Assembly: GCA_026874595.1 (NCBI GenBank)
Contig: CM049309.1
Coordinates: 51,620,079-51,684,078 of the forward strand
Source: Sipunculus nudus
Lineage: Eukaryota; Annelida; Sipuncula; Golfingiida; Sipunculidae
Length of the DNA stretch: 64,000 nt
Direction: 5' to 3'
Shown: in pieces, positions 12,701 through 25,160 of the stretch
How the letters are laid out: every line of letters starts with the position of its first letter
Position numbering within the stretch: position 1 is the first letter of the stretch
The notes under the pieces: model-generated
Databases searched by the model: none
Told to the model about the DNA's origin: nothing
What the model saw: the letters and a program-made list of their open reading frames with translations, nothing else
Translations under genes and position numbers: made by a program

Positions 12701-13790
12701 TCAGCCGTGGGATGTTGTGAACCCCACAGAGGATGCATGCGTGTCCCGAAGCTTAACAAAGATACTGCAAAAAAACCGTATCAGCCATCGCTCGGAAAAT
12801 TGTCTGTTTGTCAAACAAGAAATCCAATCGGCGGGGTAGCATCTCAGAGCAAAAGTGGACTATTAAATCATTATGCGGCTGGAAGGGAAATTGCAGCCAA
12901 TAGAATGGGGTGAAAACAGACCAAGGCTGGTCCATATCACGCTGTAGACCGATCTCTCACGGGGACTCGGACAACCCGGTGAGACATTCTGGCTCAGGTA
13001 TCTGAGATCTCGATTTCTGTCGTGATTTCTGTCCACAGATGACCATCCATAGCTTAGGTACACGGCTTTAATCTTGCAACATCAATAGAAGTCTATGCGT
13101 CCTGTGTTTGGCACCGGAAACCCGCTGATCAATACGTTGTTTAGCCAGACCGCGGCCAGGATTAATAGTTCGCATTCTCGCTGCGTGTTTCCGACCAGAT
13201 ATCGTGATTTCTCGCGGATTGTCGCGCGCTATTGAACACGAAGTGCTCTGAGAGTTAATGAAAGCCAAACGGCCAGTCGATCACTGGCTGGGGCTCAGGC
13301 ACGCATGCTAATAAATTTGGAACGGAACAATGCATAAAATGCTCGCAGTGTTTTCTCAAGAGCCAATTCAGTCGATATAACCTGATTTTCGTACACAGCT
13401 GGGTTCAGTAATAGAAATAATAAACTTAGTTCAACAGGAATTTGGTTCAACAGTAATGCAACTCATGATACAGTTTATTATTGTCTTGAGTATAAAATAA
13501 GAATTTCTAACAAAAAAGGACAATTAAATGACAGTGTAGGTTGAAAGAAGATGATTTTGGGTTCTTATAAAAAAAACAGAACTATGTGAAACTGTGAAAT
13601 GGTGCTGAGTAAAGTTTCAGCCATGAGAAGAACGTATTTCTGTGGCAGTAGATTGTAATTAAGAGGAGAATAATGTCGAGTTGCGTCTTGAGACAGACAA
13701 TACCGAGGTACCGCTGGTCTACAGTAATTCAACCCGGTTGTTTAATTAATGAGGCAGGCGATGTGCTGTGGCAAAAGGGCTTAGTTAAAA
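9726..13790. other. Intergenic stretch, no gene recognised
   Basis: It contains the longest open frame of the window (11389-11976, minus strand, 195 codons from ATG). That frame has no recognisable domain, only a basic patch. Nothing else supports coding, so I leave it unannotated. No repeat family was recognised. Confidence 0.5.
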
Positions 13791-13877
13791 CTCGTGTGCC
13801 CTTGTTCTATTTAAACAAGATTTAACACGATTAATGGCTCGTATGCCCTTGTTATATTTAAACAAGATTTAACACGA
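13791..13877. repeat. 47-bp tandem duplication with internal hairpins
   Basis: Two copies start at 13791 and 13838 (CTCGTGTGCCCTTGTT and CTCGTATGCCCTTGTT). Each holds CTTGTT-N6-AACAAG, a short inverted repeat, and ends ATTTAACACGA. The segment starts CTCGTGT and ends ACACGAG, so the whole block is itself flanked by inverted repeats. It may be a small foldback element. Confidence 0.8.
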
Positions 13878-14003
13878 GGTTTCAGTAATCGATCTTATCT
13901 TGAAAAACGCAGAATAAACTATATTTAAACTGAAAGAAAAACAGTATGATCTAGAAGTTTTTAATTAATTTGTCTATCAAGATATACCTGAATTCAAATC
14001 TGA

Positions 14004-14006
<3 letters not shown>

Positions 14007-14065
<59 letters not shown>
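14007..14065. repeat. (TA)n microsatellite
   Basis: 59 bp of uninterrupted TA dinucleotides. Confidence 0.97.
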
Positions 14066-14068
<3 letters not shown>

Positions 14069-14618
14069 ATATTATATACATATTGAATTAATACAATCTT
14101 GCCAATCATACCCCATTAAAATATCTTCATACATATATAAACGCGATCACATGTACGCTTAGGACAATAACACATGGGAAACCACCTCTGGTCCTTATTT
14201 TAATTCTTTAGACCGGGGTAAATTTCCTGTAACATTTAATATGCACAATTTTTTTTTCTTTTCACGTTTTCATAAAGCAGGAGATTCAAGGATTCTTTGG
14301 TTCTTCGATGTATATAGTGCAGTGACCGTCTCGGTCTGTCTGAACATGCATGATGTAAGGTGATACCTCAACACGGGTAGATGTGTGAGTCCATACAGAG
14401 CCTACATCTGGCGAATGAATCAGCATGCAGAAAACACACAAAAACTGGGGTGCGTTTTGTGAGGGCGCTGACCCTTCTCCCGGCATGCCCTCCTGGATTA
14501 TATACACCCAAACTATCTCCATTCCTCCCTTTCTCATATTGCCTGAATAAGAATATCAATATGGTGGACTTGTTGATCAGCTCACTATTAATTCACGTTT
14601 GTTTTGAGTGTATAAGTA

Positions 14619-14625
14619 ATATATA

Positions 14626-14695
<70 letters not shown>
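14619..14695. repeat. (TA)n microsatellite, interrupted
   Basis: TA/AT dinucleotides with a short GTGT interruption near 14631. Confidence 0.95.
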
Positions 14696-14699
<4 letters not shown>

Positions 14700-16401
14700 T
14701 GTTCAGAGTTCATGTACAGTTATACGAAGTAAAATAACAGTGTAAGTGACGCTTATTATAATCAGTGCGTGTGCGACAAAGAAATAGGTCTACGTTCATT
14801 ATATATCAGGATATCCTGCTCCCTCTTAAACACAAAATGGCAGCTCCCAGGAGCAGTTTAGAAATTTTTACGAGGTAAGGGTTTGATGAGCTTATGGAAA
14901 TACGATGGGAAAGTACTCCGGGGACAGTCTAAAGGTGGGAATTTTTCTGCGGGAGAGAGTTCGGTGGCCGTTAGACGCGTAGAAGCCTGAGGAACTCTCT
15001 GGGGTTGACCACGCCCGCACCGATAATTTGTAGTAGGATATCAATACGTTAAGCACCAGCTTAGGATTACAGACCAAACGGCCTGTGTGCTACATGATTG
15101 ATTTACTATGGATGACTGAAGAACTAACAGGCAAACTTCAGACACTTTAGCTGTCCCTGTAACATCTAAAATTCCTATAGATAGACTCATACTTGTCTTA
15201 ATTGTTTTCCTATTTTCTTATATATATGCGGTATATACGGCTTTTGATTTTTAAAAGCCAAACGCTTAACCACTATATCTTCATATTTGATAATATATTT
15301 TCTAATAAGCATGCATGAACGAGATGGGACACAGTCTAAAGGTACGCTATGAACTTAACACGTGACCGGAACCATTCCACGATTATGTAATTGTGACCAG
15401 TGCATGAAAAAATCTGAAATGTCTTGTATTTACGAACAGGAACATGTACACGTATGAGAACGTGACTTTATTTGTTGCCGGCACTTTGACGCCAGCACAC
15501 ATAATAAGAACAAGATATGGTTGGATGCATACACGTACGACATATTTGGGTGTATTAGGACGTAATAAAATATGGTAAATGTCTTTCTACTTAATCTGTA
15601 CTGAAAATATGGTGGTACTATACATGTATCGTACACATATAGGTAAAGCCTGCATAGAAATGGATTTAACTCCTGTAATATATGAAGACCATAAATAGAA
15701 AAGGTCTTCCAGTAGGAAATTGGTTTTGGCCATGAAGAATATGTGATAATCAATTTTCTACAGCCACGTGCATTATGTGATAATATGGTGGGAAATTGAA
15801 TACGCTTGGTTGAAATCAGTCGAGCTGAGCGGAGCCGAAATAGTGCAATGGACCAATCTTGTTCATATTTAACAGCGCGGGGTACCAAACTTCAATCAGT
15901 CATAAATGAATATCGACTTTAAAAATAACAGTAAAAAGGACGAATAGTTAGTTATTTGTTACCACCAGAGCTCTTTACCAATCACTCCCCTACTTGTCTG
16001 TTCATGTTACTGGCATAGCTGAACTGTCCTAAACCTTTTATACAGCTTAGGTTAATATTATGAATAAAATTAAACGGGGAAAACAGGTGTGCAACGACAC
16101 TGGCGGCATGTAATATTTTAAAATTTTATTTAAATATATTGAAAAATATTTACATTTTTATCGTATGTGGGAAAAATGCCGAACAATGCTGACATCTAGT
16201 GAGTAGATTGGTAACTACTCACATATCAATCCCACACAATGCATGCACATGTATAACACAAACATGTTATTTTTATTGCGTAAGCAGAGCAGAATTTTTT
16301 TTTTTTTTTTTTTTTTTTCTTTTTCGCCGTTTGCTTCAGATTTTTTCAACCACCTGTGTAGTATTAACGGTGAATTTGAATTACCATATCCGATGTGCTT
16401 G

Positions 16402-16406
<5 letters not shown>

Positions 16407-16445
<39 letters not shown>
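16407..16445. repeat. (TA)n microsatellite
   Basis: About 19 TA dinucleotides. Confidence 0.95.
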
Positions 16446-16447
<2 letters not shown>

Positions 16448-17323
16448 TCTTACCTCCTTTCAACTTTTTTGTGCATGGTGGCATTTCTGTATTTTTATTA
16501 CAGTAAATTGCATGAGAAGTTTGATTTGCAAATCTTATATTATATTTTTCGCTTCATTTTATACAGATCCTCGAGACTCGAACATCATAATTTTATATCA
16601 TTTACATTATTATTTTTTTTTTTTTTTTACAAAGAAATGTTTAATATTACAGGGATATTGACCGTGCCGCATATTACCATGTCTCATTTGCTCTTCAGTG
16701 GCTTACCTCAAGATAGTCTTTGAATGCAGGATGACACCATGGCTCTCTTTTGACAGCCTAACTTTTATTTTCAAATTGGCCAAAGACGTGGAAGGTATAA
16801 AATGGCTCAGCACTGTAAGTAAATAATCGCATGTGGTCCTTGACATTCAATTGCATGCATACATCTAACAGAATCACATTCTGCTCATAGCAAGTTGGAG
16901 CAGGTTTTGATCATTATAAACATATCCTAGGGGTGAAATTTATGGGGCAATTCCTGACAGGAAAATACTGGGCACGTGTCGTCTGCTGGTGTGACCTTGT
17001 ATGAAAGGATTCCTTGCGCATGCCGAACAAGACTTCCGTTATACGAGTCGCTTGAAAAAAGTGATGTTGAATAAGAGGCGCACTGGGTTATAGTGCTAAC
17101 GGCATCTGGCGTGTGTTGGAAAAACTACTTTTTCATGTCAGCTCAGTATCTGTTGGGGGTGAAGCGAACCGGTCGCAGCAGATGCCAAGGAGAAACTATG
17201 CACGAACAAGAGCGCCATCTGATGCCAGGTTTTGGAGTCTTCTATTGTACCTTCTACAAATAAGATTCCTTCAGCGTTTGCGTCCTATGTTAGGTCGATC
17301 ATGTTTTAAAGCTATCTAAATTC

Positions 17324-17325
<2 letters not shown>

Positions 17326-17380
<55 letters not shown>
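17326..17380. repeat. (TA)n microsatellite
   Basis: About 27 AT dinucleotides. Confidence 0.96.
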
Positions 17381-17381
<1 letters not shown>

Positions 17382-17835
17382 GGTGGTTCCCTTTAAATTC
17401 GCAACGGTTTTACTTTAGCGATATTGGCGAATGGGATATAATCGCGAATATGAAACCCTAGGGAATATGATGTCCATCAACCAAGATGAACAAATGAGGC
17501 TTGTGCAACTGCACAATCGTATATATAAGCTTTCACACATCTAGAAACATGGTTCGTTAATTGGCAGACCTTATCTGTAATAATATCGGAACTGGCATAT
17601 GCATACACGAATTAATTATTGTTAAACATGCGGTGACATCGTGGATATATTAACTGTGCGACAGGTCTTAACAGAATGACTCTGACACAAATGAGTGAGA
17701 TGTTATGGATTTTGTTCTGATGTCATAATAATTGCAAATACTGCTGATTTAGATGATATATATTCTTGTGCATTCGAGAAAATAAAACCAAATCGCAAAA
17801 AAAAAGAAAAATGTCAGCCTCGCGAATATAAAGCC

Positions 17836-17843
<8 letters not shown>

Positions 17844-17921
<78 letters not shown>
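17844..17921. repeat. (TA)n microsatellite, longest in window
   Basis: About 39 TA dinucleotides in 78 bp, the longest uninterrupted array here. It starts after CTACAG and ends before CTGAACAG. Confidence 0.97.
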
Positions 17922-17922
<1 letters not shown>

Positions 17923-19249
17923 TGAACAGTTCTTGTTACAACCAGATATTGTTCACATCTGGGGCGTGTTTTTTTTATTCCATGAACATGTTCCATGAAC
18001 ATATTCCTGTCCATGAAAAAAGACTGGTTTTTGTTCACGAATACTCATATTCCTGTTCATCGTTCAAGGAAGGCATTACCAACTCTTGGAGTCGGTTACA
18101 CCACCAGGGGTTGCAAGAATGAGGTAAAGGCTAGTAAGACTGGCGGGATTATCGGAAATGCCTACACATACTTGGACTGTTCATTTTAATTTTATTGACC
18201 GATATAACGTTAAATCTGTCATTATTTTCAAATGCATCTCATTTATTTGGTTAACATCAATAGGATCAAAATACATACACCATTGATTGGTAATCTAAAG
18301 GTACATTTGTGTATGAGAACATTGCTTTTACAGAAAAATGTTCCTGTGTCCATCATGTTTGCAAACACAGAAACATGATCTTAGATAAAAAAAAAAAAAC
18401 ACCCCTTGTGTCAAATCAAGCCAAGCAACTTGCCATTGTTCTCGCAGCCGCCGACAGATGGCGTGAGGTATCAACGCCTTGCGCCAACCTCGACCGTTTT
18501 CAGGCCATCGATTTGCCAGCGGTCGTTGTCCTCTCGTTGCGGCCTTGTGATCATCTTTGTGCAGTTTATATTTATTTGTGACCTAAAATTTTTCCCCTGA
18601 GATGCAAATTGATTTAGCGTCGACGTTGATAGCTTGTGTCTGTGTAAATGCATAAAAACAAACGATGAATGGTCTAACGACAAAGGTCTAACCATCTCAG
18701 GGAATGGCCTAACAATTTTATTCGAGGCTTCAGCTTGGGTCTCCATCAGTTTTAAAAGCCCCTGTGATTTTTACCTTGCAGAGATAGGTCCAAAAGGACC
18801 GTTTACTAAGAAGATTGGGGAAATATATATTTAATAACAAACGAGCACCAGTCGTTTAACAACGGAGGGCATTGTCTAGCCCGATAGAACTATCACATAA
18901 TTAGTTTACCGAAAAATGATAAGCGTCATTCTCTGTATATGAAAACCGTTTCACTCATAGCTCACATACATAGCCTGTGTTTACTCTGTGCTTTGCTGTC
19001 TTTTCTGAGTTATTATTTCACATGTGCAACTTATAAATGTCGACGGTAATTTATACTCAGAGTGAATAATTCACATGTCATTTTGGCAAGACTCGTTTGT
19101 TGCAATGCGCGTAAATATATCAACGTGTGATATAAGGCTGAAAAACACGTCCCGCCATGCGTGACACCATGTCGTCATCAAGCGCTTAAAAACCAGGCCT
19201 GAAGGATAATTCCTAAGGTTTAGATGTTATAACAAACGCATGACTGGGT

Positions 19250-19252
<3 letters not shown>

Positions 19253-19293
<41 letters not shown>
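19253..19293. repeat. (TA)n microsatellite
   Basis: About 20 TA dinucleotides. Confidence 0.95.
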
Positions 19294-19295
<2 letters not shown>

Positions 19296-20163
19296 TGGCT
19301 TACCATGTGCCATGATGCCAACATAATCGTGTTTGGTTGTCACGCAACCGACTTGTTCATATCGTTATTTTATTTGCACCTTAAGCGTCATAGCATCAAA
19401 TTAGGAGCAAGCTCACGCATGCGTGTTATTTTAATGAAATCTTTAATTAGAGGGAGGAGCAAAACAATATCCGTGCTTTAACCTGCTCTCCCGAGCATGA
19501 AATAAACGTTTTCTGTGTGTACTGTTTACTCTGTTACGCACGGGAGGGAGTTTATCTTTAATGCATGTGACGTCATTAGAACACCCAGTAATGGTTTCTA
19601 AAATAAACATTGGCTCTATTTATATCGTAAAAGCACGGTGCAAGGAACGGTTTCTGCACTACCATATATTTTCGCTTTATTTCGTGTCTTGAAAAAAGAA
19701 TACGAAATCAACGTCAGTGTTTCGAGGACACTGTCGTTAGCGTGGAAGTGTCAGCTGTGAAAGTGTATACCTTATTACTATAAAAGAAAGTTTTGCTCCC
19801 TGCACTGTTATTATCACAGATATCATGTGGAACGGTTCTATATAATTACCTGCACGAAATGACAGGTTATGCGAACAGATACGCATATGGTTGGTCTATT
19901 CTGAGTATTCTGGCTGTAAGTGTGCTATTTTTTAGCCCTTTTGTGTTCTTGGGTGAGCTTGAAAGTAGCAAGGTATAAATTTGTTCGACACACCGGCAAG
20001 AGATGTGATATGATCACTAGCGATAATATATATACTCAGAAACCACACCACGCTTCCATCAGAGCTATTTTTAGATATAATTAGCTATACATATATTACT
20101 GATTGGTGTCCACACATAAATTTACAATGTATATTTGCATGTGCAATTTATACAAGTGATTTT

Positions 20164-20165
<2 letters not shown>

Positions 20166-20208
<43 letters not shown>

Positions 20209-20222
20209 CATATATATATATA
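20166..20222. repeat. (TA)n microsatellite, interrupted
   Basis: TA array with a CATACA interruption near 20204. Confidence 0.95.
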
Positions 20223-20330
20223 CAATGGTGGCAGGTTGTTCCAGACTTTCGCACACAAACTTCTCAAGTACCGCCGTGACCAAGCACCGTATAAGTTGAG
20301 GTTATGTCGAAAACACGACGTAAGTGACGA
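20223..20330 (-). pseudogene. Possible C-terminal fragment of a non-LTR retrotransposon reverse transcriptase
   Basis: A minus-strand frame reads ...LYGAWSRRYLRSLCAKVWNN followed by LPP and then runs into the (TA)n array at 20166-20222. A basic stretch followed by a (K)xWNxLP motif is typical of the extreme C-terminus of reverse transcriptases in CR1/RTE-type LINEs. Only about 30 residues are convincing, and nothing upstream on the minus strand shows polymerase motifs. If real, it is a dead 3' fragment. It could also be a chance resemblance. Confidence 0.3.
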
Positions 20331-20972
20331 GTCCAATAAACTTGGGAGCTTGTTTGTACATGAGACCGTTAAGAGGGTCTGGCCGCATATATTATATGTA
20401 CAGTAACTGTGGTCATGCGATCCATGCATGGCCATTCCATGCTAGTTGCTAGCGCGACTAAGTCCTGTCCTTGCTGAAACACAGTTTTCATTGTGCCGGT
20501 GTGGAGAATTAGGTTTCTAGAGGTTTTGCGGTGGCCGTGACTGTCCAGTGAGCGTGACGACAAGAGGTTCACCACCATCCAGTGGGCAAAACAAGGAATG
20601 GACAAAGTTTCACCCACTGCGAAACGGTCACGCAGTGCAAAAGTTCTCTCTGCATTGGTTTGCGTTAAGTGGCGCCGCGCATCGTGCGTGAGCATGCCGT
20701 CCATTCTGATTAGCGTAGAAAGTGTACAACAAGCCGGATAGTGTTGTAGTGTGCTATACATATATGCACAGCCCATAACACCCACGGCGCTGTGGTAACC
20801 TTGTCGGATTTGACCGATTCGCTGTTAGCTTGGTGACCCGGGGCCCTCTTAAGCGACAATTACACCATTCTTTGTGCCGAAAAATTGAGTTCAAGCAGCC
20901 AGGATACCTATCTTCCTTTCACTTAACTGCACACGGATATCACTAACGTAACCAGCAGCTGGAGCCGCCGAT
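20331..20972. other. CpG-richer stretch upstream of a possible first exon
   Basis: GC and CpG content are visibly higher than in the flanks (for example 20640-20700 and 20780-20860). A 138-codon minus-strand frame (20369-20785) has no recognisable domain. The stretch could be promoter or 5' untranslated sequence for the putative exon at 20973. Confidence 0.35.
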
Positions 20973-21012
20973 ATGAGTAAGAAGAAAGATAAAGAAACCA
21001 CGGAATCATTCT
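20973..21012 (+). CDS. Possible alternative first coding exon (MSKKKDKETTESF)
   Basis: An ATG in a GC-rich context (ggagccgccgatATGa) opens a 40-nt segment encoding MSKKKDKETTESF plus one base. It ends at a consensus donor, GTAAGT (21013-21018), after which the frame closes within eight codons. The phase (one base left over) is the same as that of PKA exon 1 at 39444-39486, so it could splice in frame to exon 2 at 50560, giving ...ESF-F-KAFLAQ. PKA catalytic genes are known to use alternative first exons (for example mammalian PRKACA and PRKACB). Against this, the DNA between 21 and 39 kb lacks the CpG depletion seen in the rest of the gene, and ATG-to-GTAAGT segments also occur by chance. 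It could also belong to another gene. Confidence 0.25.
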
Positions 21013-21922
21013 GTAAGTTTTATCAGTTTTCCTAACTCCATCGTTAATAAGAGAGAGTACACAGCTCTGGCGTTTTTGAGTCGGCACTAATGATATAGGA
21101 CGATTACATTTTTTTTTCATGATTTGAATGTGACACCTTAATTTTTATTGCTATGCAGCTTACCAGGATGGTAGACCTAAATTAATCGGTATGCACGTGT
21201 CCCATCAGCCAGATGTTTAATAGTTTAATACTTTTACAAGGATGGAGCGATTAGTGCAGAAGTATAGAGGGAGGGGGTTGGTTTTGGCAATTTGTATGCA
21301 TGCATGAGCTTATGTGTGTTGGGGGGGGGGGTTATATAATTGACCGTAGGTTTACACTTTCTCCAGTGTTTACAGTACCGTGACTTGTAAACACCGCATA
21401 CGGGAGCTCGGGTAAAGAGTAATAAAGTACAGTGTAATAAGATACTATGATAGCTCCTTGTCAGCCATACAAGTTATTGCCTCCTTGAGTATTATGCTCC
21501 TCAGGCTTTCACCATGGCTTTCAGATGCCGGTCTCTGAAGGCTTATTGTGTAGATATGATTCAGACTACTTTCTGGTAATGTTAGGTTGTTAGGACCGCA
21601 CATGGCCCCAAAGAGCGGATTGCAATATAACAACTATAGCACTTGGTCCTGAATAATGGGGTACAATACAACACTCATAGGGAACGATACAGCAGTATAA
21701 GGACCCGTATGCAAACAAATCCTCTTCTACACACTTTCAGTCCAGTACATCAGTATAAAGGATTATGTCGGTGTATTCAGATTTTGAAAGTGTAAAGAGT
21801 GGAGTATATCATATGTAAGCCATATTTAGGTATATTTGTGACCGTGGTGTGGGGTTACCACATCTACACGTTAATTTGAGACCTAGTTCAGTTTTAATAT
21901 CTTTACGGTAGTATGTTTCATT
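21013..21922. other. Intergenic stretch without recognisable gene
   Basis: No exon or repeat was supported apart from a G-run near 21321-21331. Confidence 0.5.
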
Positions 21923-23315
21923 GTATCCCCAGACAAATTCGGGATACTATGGTTTAAGCACGGTCGCGCCGCCGCTGCCGCCGCCGCCGATATTTCTATC
22001 AGGCGAGATAACTCGAAAAAATATTTCACAGTTCTTTACCAAACTTGACATGTCCGTAGATATGGGTGAGAGAACGAAGCCTATTTAATATGGGGTCATA
22101 AGCTTTACTAGGAGTGTGACCTTGATCTTGAAAGGTCCATTTTGGGGGAAATCACACAAATTCTTAAATACCCAAGAAATATTGCATGGATTGATCAAAT
22201 ATCAAGTTGACCGAAGATCTTGGATAGTGTTGTCATTTCCCGGAAACTGGTGGCGCCACCTATTATCCTTTTCTTGTTTTCGTGCCGTTTTATACCCCCA
22301 GCGATGCCACTTGACAGTACTGTGATCATGAAAAGTCAAAAGCCAATGGACAGATTTCTTTCTTATTATGGGTAGACATAGGTATGGGTTATGGAATAAT
22401 GTTTATTTAAATTGGGGTCATGACCTTTCCCATGAGAGTGACCTTGACCTTGAATATTGCCATATATGGTGAAAATCTCTCAATAAGGGATGCATGGATT
22501 GGTCAAAGAATCAAGTTGACCGAGGATCTTGGATAGCTTTATTTCCTGCAAAAGACAGGTGGTGCCACCTTCTGTGCTTTTCGTGTTTTCTTCTAATACG
22601 CCTTCTAATACGCCTTCAGACTGGGCTTAAATTGTGCATATCGATTGACCTTGGATACTTCCATCTTGTATTCAAGACTGGTGGCGCCATCTGCAATAGT
22701 TTTCGTGTGGTGTCCATCCGTACATTTGCTTAAGGTGGAAATTGCTCTAAGGAGTGGTTCAATGTATTGGTCTGAAATTTGGCATGTACAGCCATCTTGA
22801 TAAGTTTTCTCGTAAAGCAGAAGGTGGCGCCACCTACCTTACCGTTTTCATCGTATAAATTAAGGCCCTTTTCAAGGGATGATTTGCCGTATTGTGCCTG
22901 CAATTGTGCTTGTCCATAGATCCTGGATACCTCCATCTTGTATTCAAGACTGACGGCGCCATCTGCAATAGTTTTCGTGTGGTATCCATTCGTACATTTG
23001 CTTAAGGTGAAAATTGCTCGTAACTCAGGGGTGGTTCACTATATTGGTCTGGAATTTGGCATGTACGTCCATCTTGGAGAGTTTTCTCATAAAGGAGAAA
23101 GGTGGCGCCACCTGCCTTAACGTTTTCATAGTATAAATTTATCAAGAGTGATTTACCAAATTGGCCCCCATATTTGGTGCAAAAATATTGTTTCTCAAAT
23201 TGATAGATGGAAGAAACCATGGTTGCTTGCCACGTGTCAGTATATGCTGCTGAATATGGGGGCCTGTTCTTTAAGGGAGGGGGTAGAGGGGGGGGGATTT
23301 ATTGTCTGGGGATAC
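21923..23315. mobile_element. Repeat family D element with perfect 14-bp inverted ends
   Basis: GTATCCCCAGACAA at 21923-21936 is repeated in perfect inverted orientation (TTGTCTGGGGATAC) at 23302-23315. Inside, a GCC-rich run (about 21967-21988) is followed by tandem units. A block at 22653-22862 recurs at 22925-about 23140 (period about 272 bp) with strong identity. Each unit holds two copies of GGTGGCGCCAC(C) or variants (near 22250, 22560, 22680, 22825, 22953, 23101). A G-rich subterminal run lies at about 23278-23297. No transposase frame is present. This is probably a non-autonomous DNA transposon carrying satellite-like units. Confidence 0.8.
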
Positions 23316-24545
23316 CATGGCACTTGCGGTGTCAAGAAATGTCTAGTTACAAAATGGTTTGTTGAAATGTTGGCTCTCTCACTATAATTCGAGAACAAGG
23401 AAGATTCCAGGTCGCTTGTTTCTACTCATAAATGGTTTGTATTTTGCCATTAGCTACAGAAACAAATGACATCAGCATTAGGGTAAGGATAGAACCAGTT
23501 CATAAAAGCCACTTTTTTATCTGTATTAATGTAAAATAGATGGTTCATGTTTCTACTAGATATTGGGAAAAGAAATGTTGTCCTGTACAGTATACACGCG
23601 GATGGGACTTTATATCTCCGTTTTATATAAATGAGACAATGACTGAATTGCTTGTCACATTTTGTCTCATATTACTATCTGCATAATAGAGTGGTATATC
23701 CGTATACCGGAAGCCAGCGATAAAGAGGTAGTATACTCTTATCGCCTGCCCAGGCCTTATATAGTGAAACCCTTATATATACCTCGATTAAAGGGACCCA
23801 TTCACATACGAGTCATGTTAAAATTACTTTAAGTATCGTGTTTTTACCTTAAAATATTATGATGTCTGCCAATATTTCATTCTAAAACTGTTTGCTTACT
23901 GCTCTACAAAAGTGGAAATAAGATTTCATCGAAAGCGATCAGTAGCCAAAACCATAAACAGCGCGCACGCCACCTGGTAGCCGTATAACATGAATTCACA
24001 AATCAAATTGTTTCAAACTTCTAGCCGGCATTTCTTCAGTGTCCTCCCTCCAGTTTCTCTTTCTTGTTTATAAGTTGTCGCACATGCGCAAGATCAGACC
24101 TCTAGTCACGCAGTATTGTAATGATAAACAGACACAGGAACGGACTCTGACTTTCACTTGAAACCTGGTAGTGTGGACTCGACTACATCAATGCAAAGTT
24201 GAACAAGGTACCCATGAGAGTAAAAATATAAACATTATCTGAATCATAACGTGACCAGTATTTCAATTGGTACCTAAATGCAGAGGAACGGAGTAACACG
24301 GCAAGGAATACCGATGTCACCCACGACGCCTTGTGAGGTATTCTGTGAAATTCACCGCTAAAGTCAAATCGAATATATCATCTGCTTAAGCCTCATTGTG
24401 TTTTAATGTTTAAAAAAACCGCATCATATGGCTACGCGGTTAGATTTATAACCGCGATAAAGAGAATATGTTACGTGTCAGCATACTGTACCAAACGGCA
24501 AAGTGAGATTATCTGGGAGCCCAAGGAAAGAGTCTTGGTGGGCCC
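23316..24545. other. Intergenic stretch without recognisable gene
   Basis: No exon was supported. TTAAAGGGACCC at about 23788 resembles the end of the element proposed at 33467-34569, but no partner end was found. Confidence 0.5.
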
Positions 24546-25160
24546 GGAAGTCTCGAGTAAGTGAGATGAGCTAGGAGCCTAGTGAATGAAAATTGGCACC
24601 GGAAGTCTCGATGGCAGAGTAAATGAGATGAGCTACGCGCATAGTGAATGAAAATGGGCACCGGAAGTCTCGTGAGATGTGCTAGGTGCCTAGTGAAGGG
24701 AAATGGGCCCCGGAAGTCTCGAAGCCAGAGTAAGTGAGATGAGCTACGAGCCTGGTGAATGAAAATGGGCCCCGAAAGTCTCAATGCCAGAGTAAGTGAG
24801 ATAAGCTAGGGGCCTAGTGAATGAAAATGGGCACCGGAAGTCTCGATGCCAGAGTAAGTGAGATTAGCTTGGAGCCTGGTGAATGAAAATGGGCCCCGGA
24901 AGTCTCGAAGCCAGAGTAAGTGAGATGAGCTAGGAGCCTGGTGAATGAAAATGGGCCTCGAAAGTCTCAATGCCAGATTAAATGAGATTAGCCAGGAGCC
25001 TATAATGAATGAAAATGGGCCCCAAAAATCACGGTGCCAGAGTGAGTGAGATGAGCTACGAGTATAGTGAATGAAAATGGGCACCGGAAGTCACGGTGCA
25101 AGAGTAAGTGAGATAAGCTAGGAGCCATGAGTGAATGAAAATGGAAATAGGAAGTCACGG
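24546..25160. repeat. Minisatellite, 62-bp unit, about 10 copies
   Basis: Units begin CGGAAGTCTCGATGCCAGAG and end GTGAATGAAAATGGGC. Starts at 24835, 24897 and 24959 are exactly 62 bp apart. The copy at about 24662 is shortened by roughly 12 bp, and the last copies carry AAGTCACGGT in place of AAGTCTCGAT. Because 62 is not a multiple of three, the minus-strand frames (HLLWLRDFRG-type repeats) shift between units and are not protein repeats. Confidence 0.95.

Larger units (their letters stand above)
14066..20165. other. Intergenic stretch dominated by (TA)n arrays
   Basis: No gene could be supported. The stretch carries five (TA)n arrays (14619-14695, 16407-16445, 17326-17380, 17844-17921, 19253-19293), a 24-base T run at 16295-16318 and short repeats of 'ccatgaacat' near 17980-18060. 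Several ORFs here are simply poly-(Ile-Tyr) readings of (TA)n. Confidence 0.6.

Noticed and set aside
14381..14737. Frames reading poly-Ile-Tyr (also at 16243, 17695, 17838, 19248, 27099, 35139, 35309)
   Set aside because: These are translations of (TA)n microsatellites, not proteins.
15430..15888. 152-codon minus-strand frame
   Set aside because: AT-rich and Tyr/Ser/Ile-rich, with no motif. Probably random.
16803..16819. ATGGCTCAGCACT followed by GTAAGT as another PKA alternative first exon
   Set aside because: It encodes only MAQH, a TATAAAA directly abuts the ATG, and there is no untranslated region. It mainly shows how often ATG-to-GTAAGT segments arise by chance, which tempers the other candidates.
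20369..20785. 138-codon minus-strand frame in CpG-rich DNA
   Set aside because: No recognisable domain. The CpG-rich composition alone lengthens open frames by reducing stop codons.
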